NCBI RefSeq assembly: GCF_019175385.1
Contig: NC_083346.1
Coordinates: 85,388,543-85,452,542 of the forward strand
Direction of reading: 5' to 3'
DNA length: 64,000 nt
Source: Lycium barbarum
Taxonomy: Eukaryota > Streptophyta > Magnoliopsida > Solanales > Solanaceae
In this document: positions 22,772 to 34,802 of the stretch, in pieces
Layout of the letters: each line of letters starts with the position of its first letter
Position numbering within the stretch: position 1 is the stretch's first letter
Position numbers and translations under genes: made by a program
The notes under the pieces: generated by a model
The model's database searches: none
What the model was told of the DNA's origin: nothing
What the model saw: only the letters and a program-made list of their open reading frames with translations

Positions 22772-24464
22772 TGTTACACCTCGTACTTTCGTACGTTGAG
22801 TTTCATCGTGAGTTAGTCGTTATAGATTTGGAGATTGAGATTATCTTCGATGTTCTATGGGATTAGACATGTTCAACTTGCGAATACGACGACTTAAGTT
22901 CATGTTTAGTATGGGTTGAAAGGATTAGAAGTTAAACAAATCGAAGAAAATAAGTTTCGTCGAGGTTTGACATTTATTTTGAATGAAATATGATCCAAGC
23001 TATAATACCCCTCTATTTGCGCACTAGGAAATTAAACCGTCCAACTTGAGCATTAGCTGAGCTCGGGGATTTGGTCATATTCAAGCATGAAAATTAAGAG
23101 TCCGGTTTATAAAAGGATGAAGTCCCGAAATGATTTAAGACGGAAAAGTATGACGACGATGATTGGGAATAATATTTTATGTGTGGCAAGCGAGGCTATG
23201 GACTAGTCTATATCACATGATCATGATAATGAGTATATAAAGTGTGTTAAAAGGGATTAATATTTAAGTAAATTAAGGTCAAGAATTAATAATAGTGGGA
23301 GGCAAGGACTCAATGATAAATTAGAGGGTACATGTTAAGATAAAGATGGGCCTTTCCATGAGGAACCCATTCAAGAAGCAATCTATGACTCATCCAACTA
23401 AATGAATATCTATTTATGGATTATATGGTGGTTTAGCCTTAATTAAGTAAATTGTGTTTGATTATGTGGCCCCACGACTACTAGGAGATAACAACCCCCT
23501 TAAATTTCATTTCAAATAGTGCTCTCTTGGAAAATAAAAACATAACCAGAACCTAACAATGGCCTTCCTTTGCTTTCCATATTCAGCAACCAAGCTTTCC
23601 ATATCCAGCAACACTTATGGTCCTTTAAAGAAGAGTATTTGGTTCTTGTTCAAAGATTTAGAAGGTGTGTAGATAAGGATTTTTATTCTACTTGATTCTT
23701 CTTCCACGTTATGGAATTTTATCATATTCTTCATGGGTTGTGGGAGCAAGACTTTTTCTTGGAAAACTCAAGTAAATGTTGTTGATAAATGCATCAAGTA
23801 AGGTATGATGTCCTCTCCTATAGTGGTAAGATTAAATCATATAAGTGATGTTAATATGTTTTCCAGTTAGAACTCACGAGACGGTGCTTGAAAACCGTGA
23901 GTTCAATTATTTGAATTTGTATAGGCTATAGCCGGGCTGCTCTTATTGTAATTAAATTTTTGAATATGATGTTGAGGTGATGTGTACATTGCCTAGTTGT
24001 ATTATTGTTGTTATGGAGTTTTGGAGAAGGAAGGACAAGGTGAAACGCTGAATAGTTGTCATATAGCGAGCTCGTCGCTCGTCGTATTGTCCATATGCTG
24101 TCTTATTGGTTGTTCTTGGTTATAAGTTGGCTGATGCTAGTGTTACTATCATTATCTTGTAGATAAAGTTTTAAAAAGGGGTAGATCCGTCATAATTGTT
24201 CCGAGGGTCGTAAACCAAGGTATGTTAAGGTTGTTCCTTCTTTTATTGGCATGATTCCATATATAGTAAAAGCGTAACGAACCTTATGACTAGAGTTGTC
24301 AAAGTGGAGCTCTACCTATGGTTTCATATTTTCCAAGTGTTATTTTATTCTTTCTGAGGGCTCATATCGCTTCCCTACGTCTTTGAGTTTATACTGAGAC
24401 AGAAGAGACATGTTAAAGTATCAGTATTTTTCAGCATATACATAATATACATATATTTTCTTTA

Positions 24465-24712
24465 GCCTGGACATTTGGTTGGTGAGACATTATATTTAGC
24501 CTGGCGAATTGGTTAGTGAGAAATATATGCCTGGCCTACGGGTCAGTGAGACGGATATGCCTGGCCTACGGGACAGTGAGACTTTATTCCTGGCCGACGG
24601 GTCAGTGAGACATTATTGCTTGGCCTTACGGTCATTGAGATTTTACAGTTGCCTGGACAATTGGTCAGTGAGATTTTTCAGTGGCCTAGCCACTTGGTTA
24701 GTGAGATATACA
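24465..24712 (+). repeat. GCCTGG...GTGAGA tandem repeats in LTR C/D
   Basis: Eight or so degenerate units of 28-34 bases with the frame GCCTGGCC-x-ACGGGTCAGTGAGAC. The same array, with more decay, is in the 3' LTR of D (39890-40142). Confidence 0.85.
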
Positions 24713-25225
24713 CTATTACTATATTGCATTTCACATAAGACAGATCAGGTAAGACATCTCAGGGTATTTCTTAACCTCCAAATTATACTGTTTTAGTTCA
24801 GTTTTAGTTATTTTGTTACCTCACATACTCAGTACATTGTTTCGTATAGTCGTTCCTTTTTCCGGGGGCGCTGTATTCATGCTTGCAGGTACAGACAGAC
24901 AGGCTGACCGACCTCCCCTGTAGGCAGGACCTGAATTAGCTTGTTAGTGAGCTCCCTTTGTTCAGAGTTTCCAGGTCTTTTTGAGTCTTTCTTTTGCGAT
25001 TACAGATTCGATGGGTAGGTCGGGGCCCTGTCCGACCATGATAGAGTTATGCTTTGACTAGAGGCTTGTGGACGAGCCCTGTATATAGTGTGCCAATGTG
25101 ACAGCCTTGTTGGCTTTGTATATCTCTCTTTTAGCACTATTGGTTTTGTATGGTCATGGCAGCCTCGTTGACTTGCTCAGTTATATATATATATGTTTTG
25201 GGTGTGTGTGGCCTATTCAGATTAG

Positions 25226-25234
25226 ATAACCCGT

Positions 25235-25273
<39 letters not shown>
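25226..25273. repeat. (TA)n microsatellite
   Basis: A nearly pure TA run of about 40 bases inside the shared LTR. The 3' LTR of D has a shorter run at 40669-40699, so length changed after the copies formed. Confidence 0.95.
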
Positions 25274-25275
<2 letters not shown>

Positions 25276-25438
25276 GAATGTCGCCTTATCGGCTTGTTGG
25301 TATTGTCTGTGTGCAGGTTATCTTGTCAGCCTAAGTTGAGGTTACCCCTTCAGTGTTATAGATTTAGAGTGGTTCGCTTGGGCCATGTGTGTCGCAGGGT
25401 GCCGTCCACGCCTCTTTAGATATGGGGCATGACAAACT

Positions 25439-25450
25439 TGGTATCAAAGC
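25439..25450 (+). promoter_or_regulatory. Primer binding site of element D
   Basis: TGGTATCAAAGC, initiator Met-tRNA complement with one G to A change, four bases after the LTR end. Confidence 0.88.
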
Positions 25451-25645
25451 AGGTCTGTCCTAGAAAGACTACAAGCCGTGTCTAGTAGAGTCGTGTTTAT
25501 AGATGTGTTGTGCACCACATCATATAAACAGAAAGCTACAAGGCATTTACGAGTTGGTTACCCTTCTTTCAGATCTAAATCGTGTTGTAGAGCCAAGTCA
25601 TAGGAGGTTTGAGTTAAACTTACGCTTTCATTTTTTTATACAGCT

Positions 25646-26970
25646 ATGCCGGTCATTAGGAAGACTACAACTAGCCGGAGATTTGATACGACAGCTGGTG
25701 AGGGAAACAGTTTGGCACACCCAGCAGCTAGGGCCTAGTCTAAGGGCCAGGGTGAGACCCTATCATCGATGAATCCACCACCTGAGGAGCTTCTGTGGGA
25801 GGTAGCACCTCCAGTACCCCCTCCCACATCGACAGACCAAGATCTTAGTAGTGCGGTGCACTTATTGCTCAGCTTGTAGCGACACATAGACAACCGAGAG
25901 CACCTGCTGGTATAGTAACCACTGATGGATCTAGCAGTTCGAGGGTTCGTGAGTTCCTAGCACTTGATCCCCCAGAGCACTCCGGGGTTAAGCGAGACAA
26001 GGATCTGCAAAACTTCATCGATAAGCTTCACCATATTTTCAGGGTCATGCATGCTACTGAGACCAAGGTGGTAGAGTTTACGGCTTTCAAGCTTCGTGAT
26101 ATAGTCGTCTTACGGCGTGAGGGGTAGGAGACTGCTAGAGGTCCTGAGCAACCTCCAACGCATTGGTATGAGTTTTCGGAGGCCTTCCTTGACCACTATT
26201 TTCCGTTGAAGATACAAGAGGCTAGAGTAAATCAGTTCTTGATTATCCAGCAGGGTAGTTCTAGTGTTCGTGATTATTGCCTCCGATTTGACACCTTTGC
26301 AAGATACGCTCCATCCTACTTTGATTCATCCAGAGCCAGGATTCACAGGTTTATAGCGGGGTTGCACCTTGAATATGTTAAGGCTTGTACCACTGCGGCG
26401 GTGAATGATAGTATGGACCTTGCTCGAATTCAGGCATTCGCACAGAACTGCGAGGATTGTAAAAATTAGCAACGGGTGACCGAGAGGATAGAGAGAGAGC
26501 ATCATAAAAAGGCTAGGTCCGTATTTCAGCAGGGTAGTAGTCGGGGGAGTTTCAGACCCCAGTATCAGCGCAGGACATTTAGGCCACCACCACCCTAGTC
26601 TTAGGGATACAGATCAAGGTATTACTCTCGATCTGGACCAGGTGAGAGCTTCTGTGAATCAGGGTCACAACAGTAGAAGGGTCTAGGGCAGACTAGATCA
26701 CTACCACAACATTGTGGTAATTATGGTAGAGCGCACTATGGGCAATCTCAGTATGGGTCGTAGCCTTGTTATACTTGTGGCAGCCCAGATCACTTTACGA
26801 GAGAGTGTCCCTAGGGGAGGCAAGGTGGACTGGCATGGCCAACTGGTTCAATAGCACGGTCATCTGCATCAGTGCGTCTTTTTGGGCGCGGGTCTCAGTG
26901 GTCAACTGGTAGAGGCAGGGGCATAGGTTGAGCTTCTAGTGCAGGTGGTGCTCAGAACCGCATCTATGCC
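25646..26970 (+). pseudogene. Element D gag, broken
   Basis: The ATG at 25646 starts MPVIRKTTTSRRFDTTAGEG and meets a TAG after 30 codons. The gag domain appears again at 26206-26469 (VNQFLIIQQGSSSVRDYCLR, ARYAPSYFDSSRARIHRFIA, QAFAQNCEDCKN) and ends in a TAG. At about 26773-26815 the knuckle CYTCGSPDHFTREC (CX2CX4HX4C) is intact. Several further stops lie in the basic linker between. The gag of D is more diverged than those of B and F. Confidence 0.85.
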
Positions 26971-27780
26971 TTGGCAGGTCGTCAGGACATGGTGTCCTCA
27001 CCAGATGTTGTGATAGGTACATTGATAGTTTGTTCATATGATATTTATGCATTGATAGATTTAGGGTCCGATTTGTCGTATGTCACCCCGTTTATCGAAG
27101 GGAAGTTATGTATCCTTCTAGAGTTGTTGAGTGAGCCATTCCAGTGTCTACATCTATTAGTTAGCCTGTTATTACTAGAATGATTTCTCGGGGTTGTTCA
27201 GTAGTTGTTTGTAGTCGTCAGACGCTAGCAGATCTTATAAAGTTACAGATGGTCGATTTCAGTGTAATTATGGGTATGGATTAGCTAGCTTATGTCTGCT
27301 CTAATGTTGGGTATCGAAAAAACATTGTTATGTTCAACTTCCCTGGGGAACCAATTTTTGAATGGAAGGGAAATACAGCTTCACCGAGAGGTAGGTTTAT
27401 TTCCTATCTCAAGGCGAAGAAGATGATTTCGAAGGGTTATATCTATCATATAGTTCGAGTTCAGAATGCAGAAATCAAATCATCAACTCTTCAGTCTATT
27501 CCAGTGGTTATTGAATTCCTAGATGTGTTCCCAGACAGGCTTCCAGGTATTCCTCCAGAGCGGTAGATTGATTTCGTTAGAGAAATGTTACCGGATACTC
27601 AGTTGATATTTATCCCTCCTTATAGGATGGCCCCTGCTGAGTCGAAGAAGTTGAAGAATCAATTGAAGGATTCACTTGAGAAAGGCTTTATTAGAACTAG
27701 TACATCACCGTGGGGAGCACCAGTATTGTTTGTGAGAAAGAACGATGGTTCGCTGCGGATATGCATCGACTATAGGTAGT
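26971..27780 (+). pseudogene. Element D protease and RT N-terminus
   Basis: Frame 26971-27183 has the protease DIYALIDLGSDLSYVTPFIE; the active site is D-L-G-S where sister copies have D-P-G-S. A shift and stops follow; 27330-27566 reads FPGEPIFEWKGNTASPRGRF. Frame 27585-27779 has the RT start ([37 protein letters not shown]) and ends in TAG (27780) where Gln is expected. Confidence 0.87.
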
Positions 27781-28268
27781 TAAATAAGGTGACGATTAAG
27801 AATAAGTATCCACTTCGAAGGATATATGATTTATTTGATCAGTTGCAGGGTGCCAGATGTTTCTCGAAGATAGACTTGAGATCAGGTTATCATCAGGTCG
27901 GGGTCAGAGAGAGAGATATTCCGAAGACAACATTCAGGACCAGATATGATCATTTTGTGGATTTTGCTATATCTTTCGGGTTAACAAATGTGCCAACAGT
28001 GTTCATGGACTTGATGAACAATGTATTCAGACCTTTCTTAGACTTGTTTGTGATTGTGCTTATAGATGACATTCTGGTGTATTTTCAATCAGAAGCCGAG
28101 CATGCAGATTATTTGCGCTCTGTACTCAGAGTTCTTCAGGATCGGAAGTTGTATGCAAAGTTTTCCAAATGTGAGTTGTGGCTAAATTCGGTGGCTTTCC
28201 TAGGGCATATCATATCAGATGAGGGCATCAGAGTCGATACTTATAAGATTGAGGCCGTAACGACTTAG
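27781..28268 (+). pseudogene. Element D reverse transcriptase palm
   Basis: Reads [20 protein letters not shown], then [40 protein letters not shown] and the catalytic box [12 protein letters not shown] with both Asp. It ends after KIEAVTT at a TAG that replaces the Trp or Gln seen in others (KTWPRP). Apart from the flanking stops the palm itself is uninterrupted. Confidence 0.9.
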
Positions 28269-28860
28269 CCTAGACCTACGACACCGACAGAGGTTCATAG
28301 TTTTATTGGTTAGCAGGGTATTATAGAAGATTTGTAGAGGGCTTTTCTTTTCTTTCAGAACCATTGACAAAGCTAACTCAGAAGGCAACTAAGTTCCAGT
28401 GGATAGACACTTGCGAGCGAAGTTTTCAGGAGTTAAAGGACAGATTGACTTCAACACCTGTCCTTACACTTCCAAAGGGGTTCGAGGGTTATGTTGTCTA
28501 CTGTGACGCTTCAGGTGTGGGATTGGGTTACGTATTAATGCAGTATGGTAAGGTTATTACTTATACTTCTAGACAGCTCAGGCAGCACGAAAAAAACTAT
28601 CCTACCCATGACCTAAAGTTTGTAGCTGTGATTCATGCACTTAAGATCTCGAGACATTACTTATATTGAGTTATTGTGGATCTCTATACAGACAATATTC
28701 AGTACAGCTTCAAGCAAAAGTAGTTGAACTTGCGGCAGAGACGAGGGTTAGAGTTACTAAAGGATTATGATGTTGATATTCTATACCATCCAGGGAAGGC
28801 AGATATAGTAGCAGATGCTCTCAGCCGCAGATCTATGGGCAGTTTAGCATACTTGTAGGC
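28269..28860 (+). pseudogene. Element D RNase H
   Basis: Frame 28364-28669 has [39 protein letters not shown] and [20 protein letters not shown], ending in a TGA. Beyond it [20 protein letters not shown] and [17 protein letters not shown] are readable between stops. The segment before 28364 is shifted by one base near 28310. Confidence 0.87.
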
Positions 28861-30351
28861 CGAAAAAGAGAGTTGGCTCATGAGATTCATCAGTTAGCAA
28901 ATTTAGGGGTTAGACTGATAGACTCAGAGAATGCAGGAGTTATTCTCCAGGATACAACAACATCATCCTTGGTAGCTGAGGTAAAGAAGCATCAATACGA
29001 GGACCCTTTATTGATTCATTATAGGATAATGCTCCACAAAAGAGGAAATCACCATTCGATATTACTGGAGATGGAGTCCTCATGTATCGAGGTAGGTTGT
29101 ATGTTCCCGATGTTGCAGGGTTACATCTGCATATTATTGCGGAGGCTCATTATTCCTGCTATTCTATCCATCCAGGTTCGCCGAAGAAGTACCATGATAT
29201 CAGAGAGTTTTACTGGTGGAATGGTATGAAAAAGGAGATAGCCGAATTCGTAGCTCAGTATTCTAACTGTCAGCAAGTGAAGTTGAGGACTAGAAGCCTG
29301 GTGGGTTGTTGTAGGATATAGACATTCCGACTTGGAAATGAGAGGCGATCAATATGGATTTCATCACAGGTTTACCTCGATCTCAGCATACGTTTGACTC
29401 GATATGGGTGATTGTTGACAGGCTGACGAAATCAGAACATTTCCTGTGAGTCAGGACTATTTATACCACTGAGGACTATGCAAGCTTATACATTCAAGAG
29501 AAAGTATGCCTCCACGGTGTTCCAGTATCCATTATTTTAGATAGAGGCACGCAATTTATCGCTAACTTCTGGAAGTCTTTCCAGAAGGGACTGGACGCAG
29601 GTGAACCTTAGTACAACTTTCCATCCCCAGACTAACGGACAGGCTGAGCACACTATTCAGACACTCGAGGATATGCTACGATTATGTGTGTTGGACTTCA
29701 GAGGTAGCTTGGATGATCATTTGATGCTTATTGTGTTCGCATATAATAACAGCTACCATTCTAGCATTCAGATGGCCCCGTATAAGGCCCTTTACGGGAG
29801 AAAATGTATATCTCCTATCGGATGGTTTGAGGTTGGAAAGTCTAGATTATTGGGGCTTGACATACAATTGAGAAAGTTAAGCTTATTCAGGAGAGATTAT
29901 TAGCGGCTCAAAGTTGTCCGAAGTCGTATGCCGATAATCGATGATGAGATTTGAAGTTTCAAGTAGATGACTGGTATTCTTGAATGTGTCACCAATGAAA
30001 GGCATCATGAGGTTCGGCAAGAAGGGTAAGTTTAGTCGTAGATACATCGGACCTTACCAAATTGTGTGTAGAATTGGCCAAGTAGCCTATGAGTTAGACT
30101 TACCTTCAGATTTGGAGTTTGTACATCTAGTCTTCCATGTATCAATGCTCCGTAAGTTTATTGGAGATCCTTCCAAAGTTGTACTTGTAGGTAATGCCTA
30201 AGTTACAGAGCAGTTACAATATGAGGATGTTTCTGTTGCTATTGCAAACCGCCAGGTTCGGAGATTGTGCACCAAAGATTTAGCTTCAGTAAAAGTACTT
30301 TGGAAGAACCAGAACATCGAGGAGATTACCAGGGAAGCGAGGAAGACATGA
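28861..30351 (+). pseudogene. Element D integrase and chromodomain-like tail
   Basis: The zinc finger at about 29125-29285 reads AEAHYSCYSIHPGSPKKYHD ... QYSNCQQVK: the first Cys of the CxxC pair is Tyr. The core has [20 protein letters not shown], a stop at FL-VRT, then IILDRGTQFIANFW; a frameshift at about 29598 joins to TTFHPQTNGQAEHTIQTLED with the catalytic Glu. Frame 29980-30201 has the C-terminal fold MRFGKKGKFSRRYIGPYQIV, then a TAA in the chromodomain-like tail (NRQVRRLCTKDLASVKVLWK). Confidence 0.87.
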
Positions 30352-30622
30352 AATCCATATATCCCCACTTGTTTCTAATCTCGGGGAAGATTCGGACTGA
30401 GACATTCCCACCCTCAGGTGCACCGTATGTTGCTAGTTACTATTGTTAGTCATGTAAAGCCATTGTTATTATTGAGTGTTGTAGCCCTGTGTGGCATTAT
30501 CATGTGTTGTTGGGCTGTGTGGTAGGTTGGTACTAGTATGATTATAAAGGAGACTATGCCGAAATTCCTATAGACTTCTGAGAGTTTAAAATATAAGGAC
30601 GAATGTTTTTTAGGGGGAAGGA
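30352..30622 (+). mobile_element. Element D 3' internal end with polypurine tract
   Basis: Non-coding, ends in TAGGGGGAAGGA (30611-30622), the polypurine tract, directly before TGTTACACC. It contains the GGACGAATGTTTTTTAGG motif that also precedes the tract in C and, reversed, in A-type elements B and F (GAGGACGAATGTTC). Confidence 0.88.
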
Positions 30623-32260
30623 TGTTACACCTTGTACTTTTATGCGTCGAGTTTCATCATGAGCTAGTCGTTATAGATTCGGATAGTGGGATTATATTTT
30701 ACGTGTTATGGGATTATACATGTTCAACTTGTACATACGACGACTGAAGTTCATGTTTAGTATGTGTTGAAGGGATTAGAAGTTAAACGAATCGAAGAAA
30801 ATAAGTATCGTCGAGGTTTGACATTTATTTTGAATGAAATACGATCCAAGCTATAATACCCCTCTATTTACGCACTAGGAAATTAAATACTCCAACATGA
30901 GCAATACCTGAGCTCGGGGGATTTGGTCATATTCAAGCATGAAAATTAAGAGTCTGGTTTATAAAAGGATGAAGTCCCGAAATGATTTATGACGAAAAAG
31001 TATGACGACGATGATTGAGAATAATATTTTGTGTGGAAAACGAGGCTATGGACAAGTCTATATCACATGATCATGATAATGAGTATATGAAGTGTGTTAA
31101 AAGGGATTAATATTTAAGTAAATTGAGGTCAAGAATTAATAATAGTTGAAGACAAGGAGTTAATGATAAATTAGAGGTTACATGTTAAGATAAAGATGGG
31201 CCTTTCCACATGGAATCCATTCTTGGAGCCATATATGACTCATCCAACTAAATGAAAATCTTATGGATTCTATGGTGGATTAGCCTTAGTTAAGTAAATT
31301 GTGTTGGATTATGTGGGCTCCACAACTACTAGGAGATGACAATTCCCTTAATTTTCATTTCAGATAGTGTTCTCTTGGAAAATAAAAACGTAACCGGAAC
31401 CTGACAAGGGCCTTGCTTTCCTTTCCATATTCAGAAACCAAGCGTTCCATATCGAGCAATGTTTTTGGTCATTCAAAGATATAGTATTTGGTTCTTTTTC
31501 AAAGATTTAGAAGATGAGTAGATAAGGATTTGAATTCTACTTGATTTTTCTTCCACATTATGTAATTTTATCATATTCTTCATGGATTGTAGGAGCAAGA
31601 CTTGTTCTTGGAAAGCTCAAGTAAAAGTTATTGATAAATGCATCAAGTAAGGTATGATGTCCTTTACTATAGTTGTAAGATTAAATCATATAAGCAATGT
31701 TAATATGTCTTCCAGTTAGAACTCACGGGACAGTGCTCGGAAGCTGTGAGTTCAATCATTTGAATTTGTATAGGCTATAGCCGGGCTACTCTTATTGTAA
31801 TTAAATTTCTGTATATGATGTTGAGGTGATGTGTACATAGCCTAGTTGTATTATTGTTGTTATGGAGTTTGGGAGGAGGAAGGGAAAGGTGAAACGCTGA
31901 ATAGTTCTCATATAGTAAGCTCGTCGCTCGTCGTATTGTCGATATGCTGTCTTATTGGTTGTGCTTGGTGATAAGTTGGCTAATGCTAGTGTTACTATAA
32001 TTATCTTGTAGATAATGTTTTAAAAAGGGGCTGATCCATCATAATTGTTCCGAGGGTCGTAAACCGAAGTATGTTAAGGTTGTTCCTTCTTTTTTTTTGC
32101 ATGATTTCATAAATAGTAAAAGCGTAACAAATCTTATGACTAGAGATTTATCAAAGTAGAGCTCGTCCTATTGTTGCATAGTTTTAGAGTGTTATGTTAT
32201 TCTTTCTGAGGGTTCATATCCCCTCCCTATATCCTTGAATTTATAGAGAGACAGAAGAGA
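30623..32260 (+). repeat. 3' LTR of element D, left part
   Basis: Matches 22772-24413 throughout. It stops at GAGACAT beside the CACTA element and resumes at 39851 with GTATCAGTATTTTTCAGCAT. Confidence 0.92.
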
Positions 32261-32263
32261 CAT

Positions 32264-32575
32264 CTACTAATAAAACGAGAAAAACCGACAGACCACGTCG
32301 GTTTTTTTAATGAAACCGACCCTTTATGGTCCGTCGGTTTACATAGCCTCGCTTTTTGAAAACCGACGGACTGCGTCGGTTACGTGGTCCGTCGGGTTTT
32401 ATTCAATTATTTTATCTTATTTTATGAAATAATCGACGCACTGTGTCAGTTTTTTATTTAAATTTTTTTATTTTAAATACAAAACCGACACAGTGGGTCG
32501 GTTTTTTCATAAAATTTAAGAATTAATTTCCAGAAAACCGACGGACTTAGTCGGTTTTCTGGAAAATTTCCAAAA
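32264..32575. repeat. CACTA left subterminal repeats
   Basis: At least seven copies of the core AACCGACGGAC / GTCGGTTTT in both directions, such as AAAAACCGACAGACCACGTC and ACGGACTGCGTCGGTTACG. These are the expected binding sites of the TNPA-like protein and bring the ends together. Confidence 0.9.
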
Positions 32576-32865
32576 CGCAGTTCCTGCATTTTCTGCAGCC
32601 ACACCTACACAAAAACCAATACCAAAAGATGCTCAAAACTAGCATTAAAATACTCCAAATCAATTCTAAAGGAGCTGCAACACATAAAATCACCCTAAGT
32701 AATAATAAAACACATCAAACACTATCTAAACACATCAAATACGATCTAAATAGACCTTCAAAGTTCAGAAATATTTAAATGTCCAACCAAAAGTACCATT
32801 AACTAGTTTTAACATGAGTCCATTATTAAATCCAAACTACTACAACTGACCATCCGGTGTCCGGG

Positions 32866-34713
32866 CTACGTAATCACCGTCATCATCATCTTCTGGGTCG
32901 GAGGGGGGGGGGGAGGGGGGGGAGAAGGGGGCACACCAAATTGTCCACATGCAATGTGGCTTTTAACTTGTGCCATGAGCGATTCAAGGATCACTTTCAT
33001 GGTGTTACTTTCCTCAGCTCTATTTGCCTCAGTCTCAGCTAATTTCCTATTAAGTTCAGCAATTTGTTGCGCCATAGCTGCGACCTGAACACCATCAACT
33101 CCCTCGGCTTTTCGAGAAGATCCTTCACCTCGCAATTCTGACTGAAGGCAACTTAAGTTGTTCCTTCGGCCTACACCGTACGCTTTACCCTTTTGTACTC
33201 CCCCAACTGCTCTACACCAAAAATCTATCTCTAATTCCGGTGGAGGACGACTTGGATGCTCAGGCTGAGTTTGGCTGTACTGGTCCACATCATCCATAAA
33301 TTGCTTCTGTTTATTAAAAAATGAAACTTAGTATATAACGAATATATCATAATTAAACTTATATATAATTACTTAAATAATAAAATTATCACTTACATAG
33401 GAATTATGAGCCCTGTCCTCAACCCATACGGTCGGATCCGACTCCTGCTTCTTTTTTTTTGTGTGGGTCTTTAGGAATAGCTGATCCTGAGTTGGCATCT
33501 GTCCGGTAGCTTTTTTCTGCCAAAAAAAAAAGTTAAACATAAAATTAATAACTGAATAATGATATATTGATCATAGGTAACTTTAAAAGTATAAAATTAC
33601 TTAACATTGTCGTAGCCACGTGCCCCTGACTTCTTGCACCAGCAGTGTGCAAAGAGCCACCTTTCTGGGATGCACAGACAGCCTTTGCCTGCTCAGACTT
33701 GGCGATAAACTCAGGAGTTCGCCAATATGCCTTAGGTTTCTCCCATTGTTCAGCGTTTAGCCATTGGGGCATCTTATACCTTCTAGCCCTCGAAAACCAA
33801 TCAGACAACCTTGTACTCCCCTTCCTCTCAAAGTTTGCAGCAACCCTATCATTGTCCATTGGATCCCATGTAAAATACATTTGCAAATCAAATAGCTAAT
33901 GTTAGATGATTTATATAAAATTAAATTCAAGTTATGAAATGTATACTAAGATGCATACGTTAAACTCTCTAAACATAGCCAGTCGAGTATCATATGGGAT
34001 ATTACCCCATGAAGTATAAAAATGATCGCCATAAAGCCTCCGAACAACATCCAGCAAGACTTTTGTAGTGTCGTGATCTGGATAGAACCTGCAGTTAAAA
34101 AATTTAATGCATATAAGATTAAGATGAAAAAAACTTTTGGAAAACTTAATAAAAGACAATTTTACCTAGCTCCCTCAAGCACGATGAAAATCCGACCCAT
34201 CGCATCTCTATCTTCGGGATGTAAACCATGATATATCGGTGCCTGTATAGAAGCCGGTGCAAGTGCAGGAGTAGGTGCAGGTGTAGGAGGATGAAGATGG
34301 GTCTGAGACTGGCTGGATGGCAGTGACTCAGGTTCAGAGCTGCTATCTCTAAGGCGCAAATTAGATACACTTGGAGGTGTACCACTTGGAGAAGGAGAAG
34401 GAGACAAAGTGGCCGATGTGCTAGGAGATCTGCCACGTGGTGGGCAATACATAGGTATAGGTATAGAAGTAGGATAGGTAAATGATGTCGGCTGAGGTGG
34501 TGCCGGCTGAAAGACCCACTGACCAGACTGGGCCTGCATAGAAGAGCCAGGCATAAAAAAAGGAGGCGGAGTAGACTACATATGTGGAGCAGATGGAATG
34601 GACTGACTACTAGTAGCTGTAGGATCTATTGGTCTCTTATCTTTTCTCTTACTAGTACCTCCAGCTCTACCTCTACCTCTACCTCTACCTTGATCACTAC
34701 TACCTGATGACAT
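32866..34713 (-). pseudogene. TNPA-like CACTA protein gene (Transposase_24 / Ptta type), several exons, damaged
   Basis: Start ATG at 34713: MSSGSSDQGRGRGRGRAGGT, a Ser/Pro-rich N-terminus, with a TAG after APHM (about 34573). Exon 1 ends at 34166 (GCTAG before GTAAAA); exon 2 is 34088-33959, following CTGCAG, and encodes FYPDHDTTKVLLDVVRRLYG. Exon 3 (about 33886-33603) encodes MYFTWDPMDNDRVAANFERK and WLNAEQWEKPKAYWRTPEFI, the family core; its acceptor reads GCAA, not GCAG. Later exons carry GSDPTVWVEDR (about 33410-33520) and, at 33297-32866, MAQQIAELNRKLAETEANRA, a coiled coil, then a poly-Pro run and the stop. The protein would bind subterminal repeats. Confidence 0.8.
32901..32932. repeat. 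G-rich tract coding for poly-Pro
   Basis: Runs of 13 and 9 G with single A breaks. On the minus strand it encodes the SPPPPPPPP segment at the TNPA-like C-terminus. Confidence 0.9.
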
Positions 34714-34802
34714 CTGCATACAGAAAGTTAATAACGTTAGAATAAAAATTTAACAAGTATTGAATTGTGTTATTATCAAGTATAGAATAAACTAAAATGC
34801 AA

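Larger units (their letters stand above)
22772..25434 (+). repeat. LTR shared by elements C and D
   Basis: 2663 bases from TGTTACACC to GGGGCATGACA. A polypurine tract of C lies on its left and a primer site of D on its right, so one LTR serves as C 3' LTR and D 5' LTR. The stem-loop is at 24830-24849, with the right arm mutated (GTATAG). GTGAGA tandem repeats lie at 24465-24712 and a long TA run near the end. It is the intact reference for the LTRs at 8877 and 30623. Confidence 0.9.

Noticed and set aside
34162..34436. Leu/His-rich minus-strand frame overlapping the TNPA-like N-terminus
   Set aside because: Alternative frame of the Ser/Pro-rich exon 1; splice sites support the other frame.
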